From Cyclina sinensis (Eukaryota; Mollusca; Bivalvia; Venerida; Veneridae): DNA of 64,000 bases. The notes beneath the pieces are model-generated. The model did not search any database, was not told where the DNA came from, and saw only the letters and a program-made list of their open reading frames with translations. The DNA lies in NCBI GenBank assembly GCA_012932295.1, contig JAAONU010000011.1, positions 41,108,352-41,172,351 on the forward strand, in the 5' to 3' direction. The position numbers and the translations under genes were made by a program. Every line of letters starts with the position of its first letter. Positions within the stretch are counted from its first letter, which is position 1. Shown piece by piece: positions 60,566-64,000 of this stretch.

Positions 60566-63500
60566 GTATTAGTTAAGTGTATTTAATGTATGTTTGTTAC
60601 TGTTTGATTGTCTACAGAGATGGTGTTTGTGAACACTGACTCTCTGCCTCTGTATGTTTAATTTGCAAAATGTTTGAATAAAAGAAAATATATGTTGTGT
60701 GATGTGAATTTTTCCTTGCTTTGTGATATTTGTTTTAAAAAATCAACTGGATTTTAATGACAAAAACATATGTGTAAAATGATTTTTTAGATATTAACTT
60801 GACTGTTAACATTTAAATATTCACTGCCAAATTTTGTTTGAAAAATTGAAAACTAATAGCCTGTTGGTTTTTTTTTTAACACTTAAAAGATTGTTTCAGA
60901 TAAATAAGCACATCAATTTTGATTCTATTTGATAATAAAAAGAGAATAGCTTGTAATTTACATGCGAAAACTACTATATAATGTAACACCACTGAATGGT
61001 ATAAAATGCCATTTAAAGCTGAATACATGTATAGGTATATGTTATTCTTTAGTGATGTTTTTACTGTCATGTATAGATTTACTGTATTTGTACTAAGATT
61101 CTATATGTTCATTAAAAGTGATTACTTATTTAGAAAAATGATCAGAAGTAACATTATGAAATATTCTTGCCAGTTTACACATATGTATAAAAGTTTTATT
61201 TTCAAACATGGTTCTTCCAAACATTCCAAGTGTGGGTTTCAATACCACCATGATTATAAAAGGTATTCGCTTGCTTGTTATCCTGAGAAAACTGATGTGA
61301 AAGTGACATTAAATACATGTAGCTTTTTTTGTTCAGGAAATACAGAAATAATTTGGTAATGGTCATTTTTTAAAGATTGTTTACATCTTATTGCTGTGAT
61401 TGAGTTATGTCTGTGATCAATGTTTTAACACACCAAATATTGTTGAAAGTGTTCAGAGTTTAATAGATAAAAATTTATATCTTGTTTTGTACATAAATGT
61501 AGTTTAAACTTATATGCAGTGGAATTATAAACCAATATGATTTAATATGTTTGGTTTAATAATTGGTATACTAACAACTTTCATTAGTATTGGTGAATGT
61601 ACTTGTGCATTTGTTTAGCTTGGCATAAGCTATTACACATTCTGTCATCTCAGCATAAACTTATCACTTAGAGCATGATGTACATTTAAAATTGAAAACC
61701 TAAAAAAATGACACAAGTTCTTTTGCTGAGGTTTTAAAAGCTGTGTCTGAATTTGGAACATATAGGCTGAGCTTTGCATAATGACCTTTAGGTAATATGC
61801 TCATGTATACTTCTTATAAACTATTTAACTTATGCATATAAGCAAGCTTTGCATTAAGCATAGTTAATGTGCATTTGGATTTGCTTAGCATGACTATTGT
61901 ATAAATACCTACAAAAAATGTATTAAACTGAGCATAAACAGACTGGAGGTTTGATGATGTATTAGTGAAATTTGAGCTCATTTTGGTTATTTAACCTAAC
62001 ATCTTGCCACAAAGCCTGTAAGTGCAGTTCATGATTAGCAGGCATTGACAAGCTGAGATATAGAATTTTTTAGATATATCTAATAGTAAATAAATACATA
62101 TACTTTAATATGGATTTAGAATCAAAAAGCCTATATATGAAATGATTGTAAACATAGTCACATGGTGTGAATGATCATTTAAAAATGAAATGAAGTTTAT
62201 GCCTATTGTATAGTAAAAGGATACTGAATATTTATAGAAATGGTTATTAACTGGAGTTCATACTGAAGACTTATTGTTAATGTTAATTTGTTTTTATAAA
62301 ACATACTGATTTTGCCATTTAAAGACATATTTTTATGAGGATTTTGATTTGCATCTTTTAGGAGTATTTGAACATTTTATTTATGTTGTATGTCTTAACA
62401 GAAGTTACTAATAAAAGATGATAAAGGAATTTCTTCATTTTCAATGGTTTCATTTAAAGTTTTCACTTTTCAGAGAATCAAATTTCAATTATAATTATGT
62501 CTGCAATGGCAGAACAATTAGACAGGAAAATCTTTTAAAATGACTGATACAGAAACAGCAATACAACCTTTGAAATGTTTAAAGATAGACTCACAAACCA
62601 GTTTTTCACATAGCTGAAGATAAGTACAAAATTAATGAGGGCCATATTCAGCCGATTGGTTCATCTGCATGAAAAAGTTACTATAACTTTTCTATTCTTC
62701 CTGTTGCATTTATTGTATTTTCACTTTCCTACTGCTGGTTCAAATTTCATGACAGGATTTTTATCCTGACTAGAACAAGCTTCAAATCATGAAAATACAC
62801 AAAAATGTGAACAATTTTCATATTTTGCGAAATGAGCTCAAACTTTAATGCTCGCCACCTGGTGTGTTTATTCAACCTGTAAGGTCTCGAATCAGTGAAT
62901 ATCTTTAGTACTGTTCATTTGAAATATTGCGTATATTTTAATTCAATTCCATTCAGATTTGTTTATGGCAACATGATCAATATGATGTTACAAAATATTC
63001 AAAATATCAATGAGTAATAATTCAGAAAAAGCGATGAAATTTTGAATATTTATCACACAATTTAACGAGATTTAGCTTCAAGAAAATGGAAATGAGAAAT
63101 TAATAATTACCATAACAGTTTATCGTTACTCATATCTCAGGTAAGTTTTTTTAACTCTGTATACTTTGATCTATATTGCTCTCAAATTTACTCTTTTTAG
63201 AAAAATATCTAATGTGATACAGAAGAACTCTTCTCAAGACAAAAAAAAATCGAATCGCACTTTTTGTGGTTATCTACTCTGTGTACAAGCGATAACTCTT
63301 TTCTCATCTGTAACACACAGCTAGTTCTACTTGTAACCAACGCCATCAGAAAATAAAACATTCTTAGAACATGACAATAACGTGAAGTCACTGAGTAAAG
63401 CCGTCATACCCGCGAGAGAAAAGCGAACTAATTTTAAGGGGATATCTTATGTCCAATGAAACGGCGCGAATGGAATATTTGTCTTTTTGATAAAATATTG

Positions 63501-63596
63501 ATATTAGAATCTAAGTCTAATTCTTAAACCGATAAATGAAGGTGGCATACAACATCCAGTAATTTACCCGTTTTATTTTATTTTATTTTTTTTCAG
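60566..63596. other. Intergenic, no gene recognised
   Basis: AT-rich. An open frame of 117 codons at 61006-61359 has no family features and is probably chance. The region ends in the strong acceptor (T-rich then CAG, 63594-63596) of the next gene. Confidence 0.5.
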
Positions 63597-63616
63597 GCCT
63601 GTTATCAAAAGGAAAC

Positions 63617-64000
63617 ATGTTTGGTCAGATGACAGATCAACTACCGCAGTTACCGAGACGCTTGTTCCGGGCAACGATAATTCTCTTCATTGTCGGTCTC
63701 TGTTTTACGGTCATTGGTGCGTGCATGCCGTTCTGGTACATTGTCACAGACACCATTCATGCTGGAGTGTTTCAGTCCTGTCTTTGGGCTTTCAAAAGAT
63801 GCTCCTCCAACAATGATGATGGCATTCGGTATAAGGATGGTAATTTAATAACGTTATTGTTTTTTTTCTTTCCAATCAAAACCTTGTTTGACAGCCCGGT
63901 TTCACCTATACGTAACATCCTATTTCTTTTTCTGTCTAATATAAATATCAGCTAACCTGAATATTATTGTATATAATGTTATTTCAGGGCAGTCTAAAAA
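63617..64000 (+). CDS. PMP22/claudin-like tetraspan protein, 5' part (runs off the window)
   Basis: The exon after acceptor CAG 63594-63596 starts at ATG 63617 and codes to 63839 (phase 1). The next exon starts at 63988 after TTTCAG and restores the frame (D-GQSK) before the window ends. The visible 78 residues have a short cytoplasmic N-terminus, one strong membrane helix (ATIILFIVGLCFTVIGACMP) and the start of an extracellular loop with FWYIV and paired cysteines (QSCLWAFKRC), the layout of the first helix and loop in PMP22/EMP/claudin proteins. The canonical G-L-W-x2-C is altered, so the family call is tentative. The existence of the gene is better supported than its name. Confidence 0.6.

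Noticed and set aside
61006..61359. 117-codon open frame
   Set aside because: No recognisable domain, no splice context and AT-biased composition; likely chance.

Overview
The window is nuclear DNA from an animal. Five protein genes have GT-AG introns of 0.1-4.8 kb, the intergenic DNA is AT-rich, and repeats are abundant. LINE relics, tRNA-like repeats and array-bearing mobile elements opening with an AGCTCACCTGAGC stem-loop point to a mollusc, most likely a bivalve. That placement is an inference from repeat style, not from a marker gene.

Layout. (1) 907-10949, plus strand: 3' part of a Dispatched-like RND/sterol-sensing-domain gene, nine exons, with six apparent single-base frameshifts. 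(2) 11-17 kb: gene-poor DNA with fragments of one LINE family in both orientations. (3) 17261-30892, plus: a complete eight-exon acyl-CoA thioesterase/BAAT-family gene (451 aa) with an intact Ser-Asp-His triad and a C-terminal SKL peroxisomal signal. Its introns hold most of the mobile elements, including a nested composite. (4) 31245-32222: a 20-bp minisatellite, about 49 copies, just after that gene and possibly in its 3'UTR. (5) 34046-43842, minus: complete MLH3 (1616 aa as reconstructed), convergent with gene 3, carrying N-terminal ATPase motifs and the C-terminal endonuclease motif. (6) 44-50.5 kb: divergent intergenic region with a LINE relic and a TIR element. (7) 50528-57732, plus: a ZC2HC1-family gene (coiled coil plus two C2HC zinc fingers) with one probable homopolymer indel. 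(8) 57.7-63.6 kb: 3'UTR-like and intergenic DNA with two mobile elements. (9) 63617-64000, plus: first coding exon and start of the second exon of a small PMP22/claudin-like tetraspan gene that leaves the window.

The genes do not form a pathway. They are a Hedgehog-release-type transporter, a lipid enzyme, a mismatch-repair/meiotic protein, a zinc-finger protein and a tetraspan protein. The most informative material is the mobile DNA. Three element families have different bodies but share a 5' stem-loop and a TTGTT-type 3' terminus. One is inserted into another with no target-site duplication, as shown by an uninterrupted copy 5 kb away. Several core arrays run on a 145-bp period. No RNA gene, CRISPR array or bacterial-type operon is supported.
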